Shown: piece after piece, positions 45,334 through 55,679 of the stretch
How the letters are laid out: each line of letters starts with the position of its first letter
Numbering within the stretch: the stretch's first letter is position 1
Assembly: GCA_000955875.1 (NCBI GenBank)
Contig: JYOE01000015.1
Location: 62,746 to 126,745, forward strand
Direction of reading: 5' to 3'
DNA: 64,000 nucleotides
From: Terrabacter sp. 28
GTDB lineage: Bacteria; Actinomycetota; Actinomycetes; Actinomycetales; Dermatophilaceae
Made by a program: the position numbers and the translations under genes
The notes under the pieces: generated by a model
Database searches by the model: none
What the model saw: the letters and a program-made list of their open reading frames with translations, nothing else
What the model was told of the DNA's origin: nothing

Positions 45334-47671
45334 CCTTCCGGTGCGACCGCGAGCCGAACACCTCGAGGCCGGGGCGTATGCCGTGCGCTCCGGCTCCGAG
45401 GTGCGCGTCGAGGACCTGACGTGGCGACCTTTCGGGCGCTCGCGTCCGGTCCTCGAGCGCCTCGACCTCGAGATCGGCCCCGGCGAGCGAGTGCTGCTCG
45501 CCGGGCCGAGCGGCTCGGGCAAGTCGACGCTGCTGCGGGCCGTCGCCGGCCTGCTGCTCACCGCCGACTCGGGTGAGCTCTCTGGCGAGGTGACCGTGGG
45601 CGGCGCTGCGCCGCAAGCGGTTCCGGGTTCGGTGGGTCTCGTGCTGCAGGACCCCGGTGCCGGAGTCGTCGCCTCGACGATCGGGCGCGACGTGGCCTTC
45701 GGTCTGGAGAACGTGCAGGTGCCGTTGGCCGAGATGTCGCCACGCGTGCGTGCGGTCCTCGACGAGGTCGGCCTCACCATGCCGGCCGACTGCTCGCCCG
45801 CGACGCTCAGCGGCGGCGAGTCGCAGCGGCTCGCCCTCGCCGGCGCGCTCGTCATGGAGCCGTCCGTGCTGCTGCTCGACGAGCCGACGGCCATGCTCGA
45901 CGCCGCCACGGCCGCAGGCGTGCGCGCGGTCGTCGCCGAGGTGGTGGCCCGGCGCGGGCTCACCCTCGTCGTCGTCGAGCACCGCCTGGACGGGTGGCTC
46001 GACCTCGTCGACCGGATCGTCGTGCTCGACGGGTCGGGCGCGGTCGTGGCCGACGGGGACCCACGCCGCGTCCTGGCTGAGCGCGGCGAGTCACTTGCCG
46101 CACAGGGGATCTGGGTTCCAGGCGTGCCTGACCCCGAACCGCTGCCCATCGCCCTCGACCCTGCGCCCGATGCGGCAGCCGGGAGGGTGGCCGACGGCCG
46201 CGTCGTCGTCTCTGCGATGGACGTCCGCGTCGAGCACACGACGAGACGGCTGGGGGAGCCGTCACGGGCGACGCTCGCGGTCGACGGTGCCGACCTCGAC
46301 GCCCGTGCGGGCCGCTCCGTCGCCCTCGTCGGTTCGAGCGGTGCGGGCAAGTCCTCGCTCATGACGGCCCTCGGCGGGCTCGTGGCCCCCAGCGCCGGTG
46401 CCGTGGAGCCGGCCCTGCCACTGACCCCAGCGGAGGCGGGCGACCGTGGCAGCACGCGCGACCGCCTGGCGCCACCGCACGAGTGGGCCTCCACCGACCT
46501 GGCCCGGGTGGTCGCCTGGGTGCCGCAGCGCGCCGCGACGAGCATCGTCGGGCGCACCGTGCGCGACGACGTGCTCACGACACCGCTGGCGCTCGGGCAG
46601 GACCGCGAGCGCGCCGGGCGGCGCGCCGACGCGCTGCTCGCGACCCTGGGGCTCGCGCACCTCGCCGACGTGGACCCGAGACAGCTCTCCGGCGGGGAGC
46701 AGCGCCGCCTCGCCATGGCCTCTGCCGTGGCCCACGGCCCGGCACTGGTCCTGGCCGACGAGCCGACCGTGGGCCAGGACCGGCTCACCTGGGCCGCGGT
46801 CGCCGGCGTGCTCGCCGCCGCGCGCGACGAGGGCGCGGCCGTCGTGGTCACGACGCACGACCCCGGCGTCGTCGACGACGCCGACCGGGTCGTCACGCTC
46901 GAGGCGCCTGCCCAGCCGGCGCCCGATCCCGCACCGGAACGGCGACCCCTGCTGTCGCGGGTCGGGCCGCTCGCGCTGCTCGCGGCCGCCCTGTGCGTGC
47001 TGCCGCTGCCGGCCCTGCTCGACAGCTGGCGCCAAGGCGTCTTCGTGCTCGGCGTCGAGGTGCTGCTCGGTCTGCTCGGTCTGCTCGCACCCGGCCGGGG
47101 GCGCGCGCCGAAGGGCCGGCTGCGGGGAGTGCTGGGCCGCCTCGCGCCCGCCGCGCTCGCCGTCCTCGGCGTGGCGTGGTCGGCCTGGCTCCTCGGCGGG
47201 CGCGACCTCGAGGTGGCATCCGGCGCTGCCCTGCGCGTCCTGTGCCTCCTCGTGCCCTCGGCGGTCGTCGTCGGTTTCATCGACCCGGAGCAGCTCGGCG
47301 ACCACCTCGCCCAGCGGCTGCGGCTGCCCGCCCGACCCGTGGTCGCGGCCACGGCAGCGCTGCAGCGGGTCCAGGCGTTCGACACGCTGTGGGCCGAGCT
47401 CATGGCCACCCGCCGCGTGCGGGGCACGCGCGCCGACCGCGGGCCGGTGGCCCGCGGCCGCGAGGCCGTCGCCGTCACCGGGGGCCTGCTCGTCGGTGCG
47501 CTGGGGCAGGCGTCGGCGCTGGCCCTTGCGATGGACGCCCGCGGCTTCGCCGGCGCCACCCGACGCACGTGGGCCGGGCCCGCGCCCTGGCGCCTGCCCG
47601 ACACGCTGACCCTCGCGGCGGGGCTGCTCGTCGTGGCCGCCGGCGTCGCGGCACGGCTGACGCTGTCCTGA
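45323..47671 (+). CDS. EcfA-EcfA-EcfT triple fusion of the thiamin-precursor ECF transporter
   Basis: The 782-residue chain holds two ABC ATPase domains and a membrane coupling domain. Domain 1 (about residues 20-280) has Walker A GPSGSGKST, signature SGGESQRLAL and Walker B LLLDEPTAML. Domain 2 (about residues 295-535) has Walker A SSGAGKSS, signature SGGEQRRLAM and LADEPTVG. Residues about 545-782 form an EcfT-like domain with 4-6 helices and the coupling motif LAMDARGF. ECF systems normally encode these as three or two proteins (YkoD plus YkoC); all in one is unusual. GTG 45323 overlaps the S-component stop. Confidence 0.88.
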   Translation: MPSDLPVRPRAEHLEAGAYAVRSGSEVRVEDLTWRPFGRSRPVLERLDLEIGPGERVLLAGPSGSGKSTLLRAVAGLLLTADSGELSGEVTVGGAAPQAVPGSVGLVLQDPGAGVVASTIGRDVAFGLENVQVPLAEMSPRVRAVLDEVGLTMPADCSPATLSGGESQRLALAGALVMEPSVLLLDEPTAMLDAATAAGVRAVVAEVVARRGLTLVVVEHRLDGWLDLVDRIVVLDGSGAVVADGDPRRVLAERGESLAAQGIWVPGVPDPEPLPIALDPAPDAAAGRVADGRVVVSAMDVRVEHTTRRLGEPSRATLAVDGADLDARAGRSVALVGSSGAGKSSLMTALGGLVAPSAGAVEPALPLTPAEAGDRGSTRDRLAPPHEWASTDLARVVAWVPQRAATSIVGRTVRDDVLTTPLALGQDRERAGRRADALLATLGLAHLADVDPRQLSGGEQRRLAMASAVAHGPALVLADEPTVGQDRLTWAAVAGVLAAARDEGAAVVVTTHDPGVVDDADRVVTLEAPAQPAPDPAPERRPLLSRVGPLALLAAALCVLPLPALLDSWRQGVFVLGVEVLLGLLGLLAPGRGRAPKGRLRGVLGRLAPAALAVLGVAWSAWLLGGRDLEVASGAALRVLCLLVPSAVVVGFIDPEQLGDHLAQRLRLPARPVVAATAALQRVQAFDTLWAELMATRRVRGTRADRGPVARGREAVAVTGGLLVGALGQASALALAMDARGFAGATRRTWAGPAPWRLPDTLTLAAGLLVVAAGVAARLTLS

Positions 47672-47727
47672 CCGTCCTCCGGGGCACAATGGGCGGCGCA
47701 CACCTCGCGACAGGAAAGGGGCCCCAC

Positions 47728-48255
47728 GTGCCCATCCCAGCCCGCCACCCTCGGGTGCTCGCCGACAGCCGCGCCCCCCGTTCCGCCGCGCGCGCCGGCC
47801 GGGCCCTCGCGCTGGGGCTGGCCCTGACGGCGCTCGCCGCCTGCGGGCAGCCGACCCCCGGCAACCCCGACGACTCGGTCGCCCCGACCGTGAGCGTGCC
47901 GGCGCAACCGACCATCACGGCCGAGACGCCCACCGACGACGCGGCCGACCCGTCCGTCGAGCCGACCGACGGCGGTCTCTTCGACGCGTCGTCGAGCCTC
48001 AGCGGAGTCTCGTGCGAGCCCACCGGCGACTCATGGAGCTTCACCGGCACGCTGGCCAACTCCGACACCGAGGAGCACACCTTCACGGTGGCCGCCTTCG
48101 TCCTCAAGCTCTCCGACGGTTCGCAGGCCGCCAGCAAGGAGATCGACGTCAAGCTCGCCGCGGGCGCCAGCGCCCCGGTCGCCATCCGCGACTTCTGGAC
48201 CGGCCCCAAGGCCGGCGTCGAGTGCCTCAGCGGCGTCACGGTCAAGGGCCTCTGA
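47728..48255 (+). CDS. Secreted lipoprotein of unknown family
   Basis: The 175-residue protein has a long N-terminal leader, hydrophobic stretch and lipobox LAAC (Cys-39), then a Pro/Thr/Asp-rich linker and a compact C-terminal domain (CEPTGDSWSFTGTLANSDTE) resembling FxLYD-like or immunoglobulin-like beta folds. GTG 47728 with AGGAAAGGGG upstream. It lies between the ECF transporter and the histidine phosphatase, two bases before the latter. Confidence 0.7.
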   Translation: MPIPARHPRVLADSRAPRSAARAGRALALGLALTALAACGQPTPGNPDDSVAPTVSVPAQPTITAETPTDDAADPSVEPTDGGLFDASSSLSGVSCEPTGDSWSFTGTLANSDTEEHTFTVAAFVLKLSDGSQAASKEIDVKLAAGASAPVAIRDFWTGPKAGVECLSGVTVKGL

Positions 48256-48257
48256 CG

Positions 48258-48854
48258 GTGCGGCTCTTCCTCGTGCGCCACGGCCAGACCCACGCGAACG
48301 TCGCACGCCGGCTCGACACCGCGGTGCCGGGCCTCGACCTCACCGACGAGGGGCGCGAGCAGGCGAAGGCGCTCGCCGACCGGCTCGGGGGCGAGGACCT
48401 CGGCGCGATCTACACCTCCGACCTCGTGCGCACCCAGCAGACGGCTGCGCCTCTGGCCGAGCTGCTCGGCCTCGAGATGGTCGTGCTCCCGGGCCTGCGC
48501 GAGATCCAGGCGGGCGACTGGGAGATGACGACCGACTGGCAGCCCTACATCGACGCCGTCGTCCGGTGGCGCGACGACCCCGACCACACCATCCCGGGCG
48601 GTGACAGCGGGGCCGGCTTCATGCAGCGCTACGACGCGGCCATCGCGCAGATCGCGTCCGACGGGCACGAGTCCGCCGTCGCCGTCAGCCACGGAGCGGC
48701 CATGCGGGTGTGGTGCAGCGCGTCGCTCGGGCTGCCCGCCGACTTCTTCGACGAGCGCCGCCTCGACAACGCGCACGTCGTCACCATGGAGGGCGACCCC
48801 GCCACGGGTTGGCGCCTGCTCGCGTGGGGCGACGAGCCCGTCACCCATGGCTGA
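48258..48854 (+). CDS. Histidine phosphatase family protein
   Basis: The 198-residue protein starts VRLFLVRHGQTHANVARRLD with the phospho-His at residue 8, then YTSDLVRTQQTA, and the second His in AVSHGAAMRVWC. The short form with no extended insert suggests a sugar-phosphate or nucleotide phosphatase. It overlaps the MptB-like gene by eight bases, so a link to glycolipid precursor metabolism is plausible but unproven. Confidence 0.85.
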   Translation: MRLFLVRHGQTHANVARRLDTAVPGLDLTDEGREQAKALADRLGGEDLGAIYTSDLVRTQQTAAPLAELLGLEMVVLPGLREIQAGDWEMTTDWQPYIDAVVRWRDDPDHTIPGGDSGAGFMQRYDAAIAQIASDGHESAVAVSHGAAMRVWCSASLGLPADFFDERRLDNAHVVTMEGDPATGWRLLAWGDEPVTHG

Positions 48855-50412
48855 GCCGGCTCCCGTCACCTCCGGTCGCACCGCCCGCGCGGCCGGCGAC
48901 ACGAACCCCGCCGTCTGGCGGTGGGTCGGGTGCGCGGGTGGCGTCGTGCTGGCGGCCGCCTCCTGGGGTGCCGGGGCCCTGCCGCGGCCCAACACCGGCA
49001 TCCTTTGGCCGGGTGTCGCCTGGTCGACGCCCAAGGGCGGCTCGCCGCTGCTCGCGTCGGTCTCGGTGCTCGCGCTGCTCGCGCTGGTCGTCGCCTGGTG
49101 GCGACTCCGGTCGGCCCCGGTCTCGGTGCGCTGGTGGTGGACCACCGTCGCCCTGTGGTTCGCGCCGCTCGTCGTCGCCATGCCGCTCTACAGCCGCGAC
49201 CTCTACTCCTACGCCGCCCAGGGCCTGCTCTGGGACCAGGGGCTGAGCCCCTACGACCACGTCGTCCGCGAGCTGGACTCGCCGTGGCGCGCCTCGACCG
49301 CGCCCACGTGGCTCGACAGCCCGACGCCCTACGGCCCCGTCTGGCTGCTGCTCGCCCGCGCCGTCGCGTCCGTGTCCGGCGAGCTGTGGGTCGCCCTGCT
49401 GCTGCTCCGCCTCCTCGCCGTCGCCGGCGTGGTCGTGCTCGCCTGGGCCGTGCCCGACATCGCCCGGCGCCTCGGCTGGTCGCCCGAGCGGGCGGTCTGG
49501 CTCGGCGTCGCCACCCCGCTCGTGGGTGCCCACTTCGTCGGGGGCGCGCACAACGACGCGCTCATGGTGGCCGCCGTGCTCGGCGGCCTCGCCCTCGCCC
49601 TGCGGGGCCGGTTCGTCCTCGCCTGCGTCGTCGTCGCGCTCGGGGCGATGGTCAAGGTGACGGCCGTCATCGCGCTGCCTTTCGTGGCGATCCTCTGGGC
49701 CCACCACGCGGCGGCACGGTCCACGGAGACGCGCGAGACGGCATACGGCTGGGGCGGGGTCGTGCGCGCGGGGGCCCTGACGCTGCTCTGCGCAGGCGTG
49801 CCCATGGCGCTGGGCGGCATCCTCACAGGGCTCGGGTTCGCGTGGCTCAACCCGGCGTCGACGCCGGGCAAGAACGAGCAGTGGACCTCCCTGCCCACCT
49901 CGTTCGGCATGGCGGTCGGCGCCGTCGGGCACCTGCTCGGCCACGACGAGTGGCGCGACTCCGGCATCGACGCCTCGAGGGCCGTCGCGCTCGTCGTGCT
50001 CGCGCTGCTCCTCGTCGTCGTCTGGCTCGCCGCGCTCAAACCCGCTGCCGGCGCCGACCCCGACGACCTCGGCCGCCCGGTGCGCGGCATCGCCTGGGCG
50101 ATGCTCGCCGTCGTGGTGCTCGCCCCCGTCTTCCTCGGCTGGTACTACCTCTGGATGCTGCCCGTCTTCGCCGTGTCGCTCGACCACGGGTGGGCCGGCC
50201 GTCTCGAGGTGCCGCTCGCCGCGGTCGCGACGGCCGTCTGCTTCGCGACCCTGCCCGAGGGCTACAGCCTCGGACTCACGACGACCGTCGTGGGGGTGCC
50301 GTTCGCGCTCGTCGTGGCCGTCCTGCTCGTACGTCGAGGGTGGCGCACCGCTCGCCGCGCCGACTGGCGCCACCTGCTCGACCTCGACCGGCCGCTGCTG
50401 CCCGAGCCGTGA
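48847..50412 (+). CDS. Polyprenol-phosphomannose-dependent alpha-1,6-mannosyltransferase, MptB-like
   Basis: The 521-residue protein has about 12 membrane helices and the GT-C loop motif PLYSRDLYSYAAQGLLWDQG, which supplies the acidic residue expected for polyprenyl-P-mannose use. HFVGGAHNDALMVAAVLGG and WYYLWMLPVFAV agree with MptB/GT87-type enzymes of actinobacterial lipomannan assembly. It acts at the outer face of the membrane. Start ATG 48847 overlaps the phosphatase stop. Confidence 0.8.
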   Translation: MAEPAPVTSGRTARAAGDTNPAVWRWVGCAGGVVLAAASWGAGALPRPNTGILWPGVAWSTPKGGSPLLASVSVLALLALVVAWWRLRSAPVSVRWWWTTVALWFAPLVVAMPLYSRDLYSYAAQGLLWDQGLSPYDHVVRELDSPWRASTAPTWLDSPTPYGPVWLLLARAVASVSGELWVALLLLRLLAVAGVVVLAWAVPDIARRLGWSPERAVWLGVATPLVGAHFVGGAHNDALMVAAVLGGLALALRGRFVLACVVVALGAMVKVTAVIALPFVAILWAHHAAARSTETRETAYGWGGVVRAGALTLLCAGVPMALGGILTGLGFAWLNPASTPGKNEQWTSLPTSFGMAVGAVGHLLGHDEWRDSGIDASRAVALVVLALLLVVVWLAALKPAAGADPDDLGRPVRGIAWAMLAVVVLAPVFLGWYYLWMLPVFAVSLDHGWAGRLEVPLAAVATAVCFATLPEGYSLGLTTTVVGVPFALVVAVLLVRRGWRTARRADWRHLLDLDRPLLPEP

Positions 50413-50491
50413 GTGACGGTCCGAGTCACGGATCGGCGACAGGTTGCCGTCGCCGCTCCCGGCACGCCGGGTCGTGTCCCACACTGTCCCG

Positions 50492-51028
50492 GTGAGTGAC
50501 TCCGGCTTCGTCGACGAGGCCCGGTCCGACCGCGCGCGACCCACGCGGACGAGCCCGGCCGACCGCCCGTCGCCGTCCCAGGCGGGCCGGCGGACCAGCC
50601 CGTTCGCCATCGCCTTCGTCGTCGTGCTGCTCGCGCTGCTCGCTGTCGTCGCCTGGGCGTGGTCGGCACGGCTGCACAGCGACGACGTCGCCGCGTGGCA
50701 GGCGGTGGCCGACGAGGTCGAGGTGCTCGACCGCACCCTGACTCCCTTGGGGCACAGCGAGATCCCGCCCTGCCGAGACTCCACGGAGGGCCGCGTCACC
50801 CGCACCTACCCGCCGTCGACGGGACCACAGGCCACCGAGCTCGTCGCCGCCCTCACGCAGCAGGGGTGGACCCAGGCTCCCGCGACCCCGCCCGCCTACG
50901 CCCGGCTCACCCGGACCCTCGCCGGGCACGAGGCCAGCGTCGACGTGGCCGCGACGGACGGCGTGTCGCTCGTCGACTCGCTCACGGCCACGAGCCCGGC
51001 CTCCGCCTTCGGCTGCCTGCTGCGCTGA
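50492..51028 (+). CDS. Single-pass membrane protein of unknown function
   Basis: The 178-residue protein has a cytoplasmic Arg/Pro/Ser-rich N-terminus, one membrane helix (AIAFVVVLLALLAVVAWAWSA) and an extracytoplasmic domain of about 115 residues with two cysteines (PPCRDS, FGCLLR). GTG 50492 is chosen as the closest start before the conserved-looking part; GTG 50444 is possible. It follows mptB on the same strand. Confidence 0.6.
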   Translation: MSDSGFVDEARSDRARPTRTSPADRPSPSQAGRRTSPFAIAFVVVLLALLAVVAWAWSARLHSDDVAAWQAVADEVEVLDRTLTPLGHSEIPPCRDSTEGRVTRTYPPSTGPQATELVAALTQQGWTQAPATPPAYARLTRTLAGHEASVDVAATDGVSLVDSLTATSPASAFGCLLR

Positions 51029-51133
51029 CGACGGCGGCTCCCGTGACCACCTGAGACGGACGTCACCGAAGCGGCGGGCCACATGCTGGGAATTGCGCGG
51101 TCGACGGCATACGGGAGTGCGACGCTTGGGCTC

Positions 51134-52348
51134 ATGCGCAAGGTGACCCAGAGCAAGAAGCTGCAGAACGTCTGCTACGAGATCCGGGGTCCCGTGCTCG
51201 CCGAGGCCAAGCGGCTCGAGGAGGAGGGGCACCGCATCCTCAAGCTCAACATCGGCAACCCGGCCCCGTTCGGCTTCGAGGCGCCCGAGGACATCCTCGT
51301 CGACGTCATCCAGGAGCTGCCGACCGCGCAGGGCTACAGCGACAGCAAGGGCATCCTGTCGGCGCGGCGGGCGGTCAAGCAGCACTACGAGGTGCGCGAG
51401 TTCCCGCCGCTCAACGTCGAGGACATCTACCTCGGCAACGGCGTCAGCGAGCTCATCGTCATGGCCATGCAGGGGCTGCTCGACAACGGCGACGAGGTGC
51501 TCATCCCCGCACCCGACTACCCGCTCTGGACGGCGGCCGCCAGCCTCGCCGGCGGCACCCCCGTGCACTACGTCTGCGACGAGCAGGCCGACTGGGCGCC
51601 CGACCTCGACGACATCCGCAGCAAGGTCACCGACCGCACCCGGGCCATCGTCGTGATCAACCCGAACAACCCCACCGGTGCCGTCTACCCGCGCGAGGTG
51701 CTCGAGGGCATCGCCCAGGTGGCGCGCGAGCACGAGCTGATCATCATGGCCGACGAGATCTACGACAAGATCCTCTACGACGGCGCCACCCACACGTCGA
51801 TGGCGGCGCTCGCCCCCGACCTGCTGTGCCTCACCTTCAACGGACTGTCGAAGGCCTACCGGGTCGCCGGCTTCCGCTCCGGCTGGCTCGCCATCACCGG
51901 CCCGAAGGAGCACGCGCGCAACTACCTCGAGGGCCTCGACATCCTCGCCAACATGCGCCTGTGCGCCAACGTGCCTGCGCAGCACGCCATCCAGGTCGCG
52001 CTCGGCGGCTACCAGTCGATCAACGAGCTGATCCTCCCCGGCGGGCGCCTCCTCGAGCAGCGCAACGTCGCGTGGGAGATGCTGAACCAGATCCCGGGCG
52101 TCTCGGTGACCAAGCCGCAGGGCGCCCTCTACCTCTTCCCGCGGCTCGACCCCAAGGTCCACGACATCCAGGACGACGAGCGCTTCGCCCTCGACCTGCT
52201 GCGCGACCAGAAGATGCTCGTCGTGCAGGGCACCGGCTTCAACTGGCCGACTCCCGACCACTTCCGGCTCGTCTTCCTGCCGCGCGTCGAGGACCTCGAG
52301 GACGCGGTCGGCCGCCTCGAGAAGTTCCTCTCGACGTACTCGCAGTAG
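51134..52348 (+). CDS. alaA: Alanine-type class I aminotransferase (AlaA-like)
   Basis: The 404-residue PLP enzyme shows the AlaA pattern: KLNIGNPAPFGFEAPEDI, INPNNPTGAVYP, the PLP Lys-240 in NGLSKAYRVAGFRSGW, and LRLV-like FRLVFLPRVEDLEDA at the end. It exchanges pyruvate/glutamate with alanine/2-oxoglutarate. ATG 51134 directly precedes the family N-terminus MRKVTQSKKLQNVCYEIRGP. The upstream intergenic region carries one copy of the CGGCATAC octamer. Confidence 0.9.
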   Translation: MRKVTQSKKLQNVCYEIRGPVLAEAKRLEEEGHRILKLNIGNPAPFGFEAPEDILVDVIQELPTAQGYSDSKGILSARRAVKQHYEVREFPPLNVEDIYLGNGVSELIVMAMQGLLDNGDEVLIPAPDYPLWTAAASLAGGTPVHYVCDEQADWAPDLDDIRSKVTDRTRAIVVINPNNPTGAVYPREVLEGIAQVAREHELIIMADEIYDKILYDGATHTSMAALAPDLLCLTFNGLSKAYRVAGFRSGWLAITGPKEHARNYLEGLDILANMRLCANVPAQHAIQVALGGYQSINELILPGGRLLEQRNVAWEMLNQIPGVSVTKPQGALYLFPRLDPKVHDIQDDERFALDLLRDQKMLVVQGTGFNWPTPDHFRLVFLPRVEDLEDAVGRLEKFLSTYSQ

Positions 52349-52351
52349 GGC

Positions 52352-52633
52352 TCAGCGGGACGTGGCCCACCACTTGAACAGCAGGCCCAGCACGACGGCC
52401 CACCCGACGGTGAACGCGACGGCGAGGGCGGCTGCCAGGACCGCCGGCCGGCGACCGTGCGGCTCGCGGCGCGCGAGGCTGAGCCCGGCCAGCGCCAGCC
52501 CGAGCAGCTGCGGGAGGAACACGAACCCGAACACCGCCCCCGACAGCGAGACGAGCACCGCGCCTCGGGCCAGCGGTGCCTGCGAGGCGAGCTGCGCCGA
52601 GCCGGTGTCGTGGGGACGATCGGTGTCGCTCAC
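52352..52633 (-). CDS. Small membrane protein
   Basis: The 93-residue protein has two hydrophobic segments (VFGFVFLPQLLGLALAGLSL, then VLAAALAVAFTVGWAVVLGL), resembling DUF4190-type small membrane proteins. It converges with the aminotransferase gene, three bases from its stop. ATG 52633. Role unknown. Confidence 0.6.
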   Translation of the reverse strand: MSDTDRPHDTGSAQLASQAPLARGAVLVSLSGAVFGFVFLPQLLGLALAGLSLARREPHGRRPAVLAAALAVAFTVGWAVVLGLLFKWWATSR

Positions 52634-52648
52634 GCGTTCAGCCTAACG

Positions 52649-53103
52649 ATGGATGCCCTGACCAGAGCCTTCGCGCCGCCCCCGTATGCCGTCGCCTCGC
52701 GTCGCGCGCTCCGGGCTCGCGTCGCCGGTGTCGCGGGGGCCCTGCTCATCACCGGCGCCCTGGCGGCCTGCGGCGGGTCCGACCCCACGATCGACGACGT
52801 CCCCTCCGACGTCGTCAGCGCGCGGCCCTCGATCTCGGCGGAGGAGGCGCAGTTCGTCCTCGCTGCCGAGAAGCTCGGCGTCTCGGTGACCGGCGCCAGC
52901 GTCGCCGACGACATCGAGACCGGCACCACGACGTGCTGGGCGTTGCGCAACGGGGGCGTCCAGCTGCGCGAGATCGCCGTCGACGACGCCTCGAAGCCGC
53001 TCGCCAACACCGGTGACGCGCTCCGCACGAAGCAGCTCATGGCAGCGGGCGTCCAGGCGTTCTGCCCGGACTACGACGACCAGGTCGCCCAGCTGAAGCT
53101 GCC

Positions 53104-53107
<4 letters not shown>
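52649..53107 (+). CDS. Small lipoprotein with a DUF732-like domain
   Basis: The 152-residue protein has a membrane-targeting leader with lipobox LAAC (Cys-41) and a C-terminal domain ([44 protein letters not shown]) with one Cys pair, resembling mycobacterial DUF732-type small secreted domains. Its stop overlaps the GTG start of the next gene. Function unknown. Confidence 0.6.
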
Positions 53108-54190
<1,083 letters not shown>

Positions 54191-54192
<2 letters not shown>

Positions 54193-54250
54193 CACCGTCC
54201 GACACCGTCCGACACCGTCCGACCCTGCCCGCCCCTGCCCGCCCCTCTCT
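54191..54250. repeat. 10-base tandem repeat GACACCGTCC
   Basis: Three exact copies (54191-54220) followed by three degenerate 10-base units drifting to GCCCCTGCCC. The array starts within the stop codon of the oxidoreductase gene and fills most of the gap to the OsmC gene, a phase-variation or slippage-prone spot. Confidence 0.85.
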
Positions 54251-54265
54251 GGAAGGCTGCACCCC

Positions 54266-54685
54266 ATGAGCTCCGACGACCTGCGCCAGATCACCCTGAC
54301 CCGCGACAGCCAGGGCCGCTACACCGCCCGCAACCGGCGCGGCGGCTCGATCACGACGAGCTCGGGCACCGACGAGCTGTCGCCGGTCGAGCTGCTCCTC
54401 GCCGGCATCGCGGCGTGCACGGCGGTCGACGTCGACACCGTGACGTCCCGGCGTGCCGAGCCCGACAGCTTCGAGGTGGTCGTGACGGCCGACAAGGTCA
54501 AGGACGAGCACGGCAACCACCTGCAGGACATCAACGTCAGCTTCCGGGTGCGTTTCCCCGAGGGCGACGGCGGCGACGCGGCCCGCGAGATGCTGCCCAA
54601 GCTCGTCAAGCGCTCGCACGACGAGTGGTGCACCGTCAGCCGCACCGTCGAGCTCGGCACGAAGGTGACCGCTACCGTCGACTGA
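54266..54685 (+). CDS. OsmC-family peroxiredoxin-like protein
   Basis: The 139-residue protein has the OsmC fold with the two reactive cysteines in LAGIAACTAVDVDTV and DEWCTVSRTVE, which reduce organic hydroperoxides. Full length. ATG 54266; a weak GGAAGG lies 10 bases upstream, right after the tandem repeat. No regulator gene (OhrR-like) is adjacent. Confidence 0.85.
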   Translation: MSSDDLRQITLTRDSQGRYTARNRRGGSITTSSGTDELSPVELLLAGIAACTAVDVDTVTSRRAEPDSFEVVVTADKVKDEHGNHLQDINVSFRVRFPEGDGGDAAREMLPKLVKRSHDEWCTVSRTVELGTKVTATVD

Positions 54686-54698
54686 CAGGTCGCGGCGC

Positions 54699-55625
54699 TC
54701 AGGTCGCCCGCACCTCGGCGTCGATCCACTCGATGGGGTCGCCCCAGCCGAGCCGGCCGACGCCGTGCTTGTCGAGCGCGAGCACGGCGAGCGTGCGCCG
54801 GTGCGCGGCGAACGTCAGCACGTGCGCGACCATCGCGCCGTAGCTGCAGACGTACGGCGGGTCGCTCGCTGCGTCGACGAACACGTCGTCGAGCTGGCCC
54901 TTCTCGACGGCGTCGCGCACGTGGGCGACGAACACCGGCGCGGCCTCGGCGAGGCGGCGCCGTGCCGAGGTGAGCGACTCGTCGACCTCGACCGAGAAGT
55001 CGTACTCGCGGCTCGCCATCGTCGCGTTCCACATCGCCAGCTGTCCGACGAGCCGGCTGATGACGCGCCGCAGCGTCGATGGGTCGGGGTCGTCCTCCAC
55101 CGACAGCACGATCGGCTCGTCGAGCTGCGCGTCGGTCAGCTGGGCGGCGCCGTCGATGATCTCGCCGACGAGCCAGACGTGGTGCTCGACCATCTGCTGG
55201 ACGAGGTCCATGGCGGTGACCCTTCGCCGGGCCGGGAGGCGTATGCCGGCCGGCGGGTGGAAGTGGATGCCGTTGGCCGCCTCGACGTGGATCGGCCCGG
55301 GCTGCTCGCGCCACGCGCTCGGCGCCCGGCCGTACGCGCGACCGAAGGCTCGCGTGAACGCCTCGTGCGACCCGTAGCCGGCCTCGACCGCGACGTCGAG
55401 AACGGGCCGCCGGCTCGCCGCGAGCCGGAAGGCGGCGCGCTCGAGGAGCACACGGCGGCGCAGCGCCCCGGGCGCCTCGCCCGCCGCCGCGCTGACGACG
55501 CGGTCGAGGTGGAAGCGCGACAGGTGCAGCCGCGCCGCGACCTCCTCGCCCGTCAGGCCGGGCTCGTCGAGGGTGTCGACGAGCACGTCCAGCCAGGCGG
55601 CGAAGGTGTCGGTGGCGGCACTCAC
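54699..55625 (-). CDS. AraC-type regulator fused to a DinB-like domain
   Basis: The 308-residue protein has an N-terminal AraC/XylS double helix-turn-helix (LTGEEVAARLHLSRFHLDRV, then VLDVAVEAGYGSHEAFTRAF, about residues 22-100). A C-terminal DinB/YfiT-like four-helix domain of about 185 residues follows (VQQMVEHHVWLVGEIIDGAA, RLVGQLAMWNATMASREYDF). DinB-like domains often bind metals or thiol cofactors, so the fusion may couple a small-molecule-dependent activity to gene control. ATG 55625. The left neighbour OsmC is convergent. Confidence 0.8.
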   Translation of the reverse strand: MSAATDTFAAWLDVLVDTLDEPGLTGEEVAARLHLSRFHLDRVVSAAAGEAPGALRRRVLLERAAFRLAASRRPVLDVAVEAGYGSHEAFTRAFGRAYGRAPSAWREQPGPIHVEAANGIHFHPPAGIRLPARRRVTAMDLVQQMVEHHVWLVGEIIDGAAQLTDAQLDEPIVLSVEDDPDPSTLRRVISRLVGQLAMWNATMASREYDFSVEVDESLTSARRRLAEAAPVFVAHVRDAVEKGQLDDVFVDAASDPPYVCSYGAMVAHVLTFAAHRRTLAVLALDKHGVGRLGWGDPIEWIDAEVRAT

Positions 55626-55679
55626 GTCACGATCGTCCCCGACGTGGGGCTCGTTCGGCTTGACCGAGCTTGCTCACCG

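Noticed and set aside
44695..47907. Very long leftward open frame (over 1,000 codons) opposite the ECF transporter
   Set aside because: It is an antisense shadow of the G+C-rich coding strand: no ribosome site, no recognisable domains, Ser/Arg/Pro-rich throughout.
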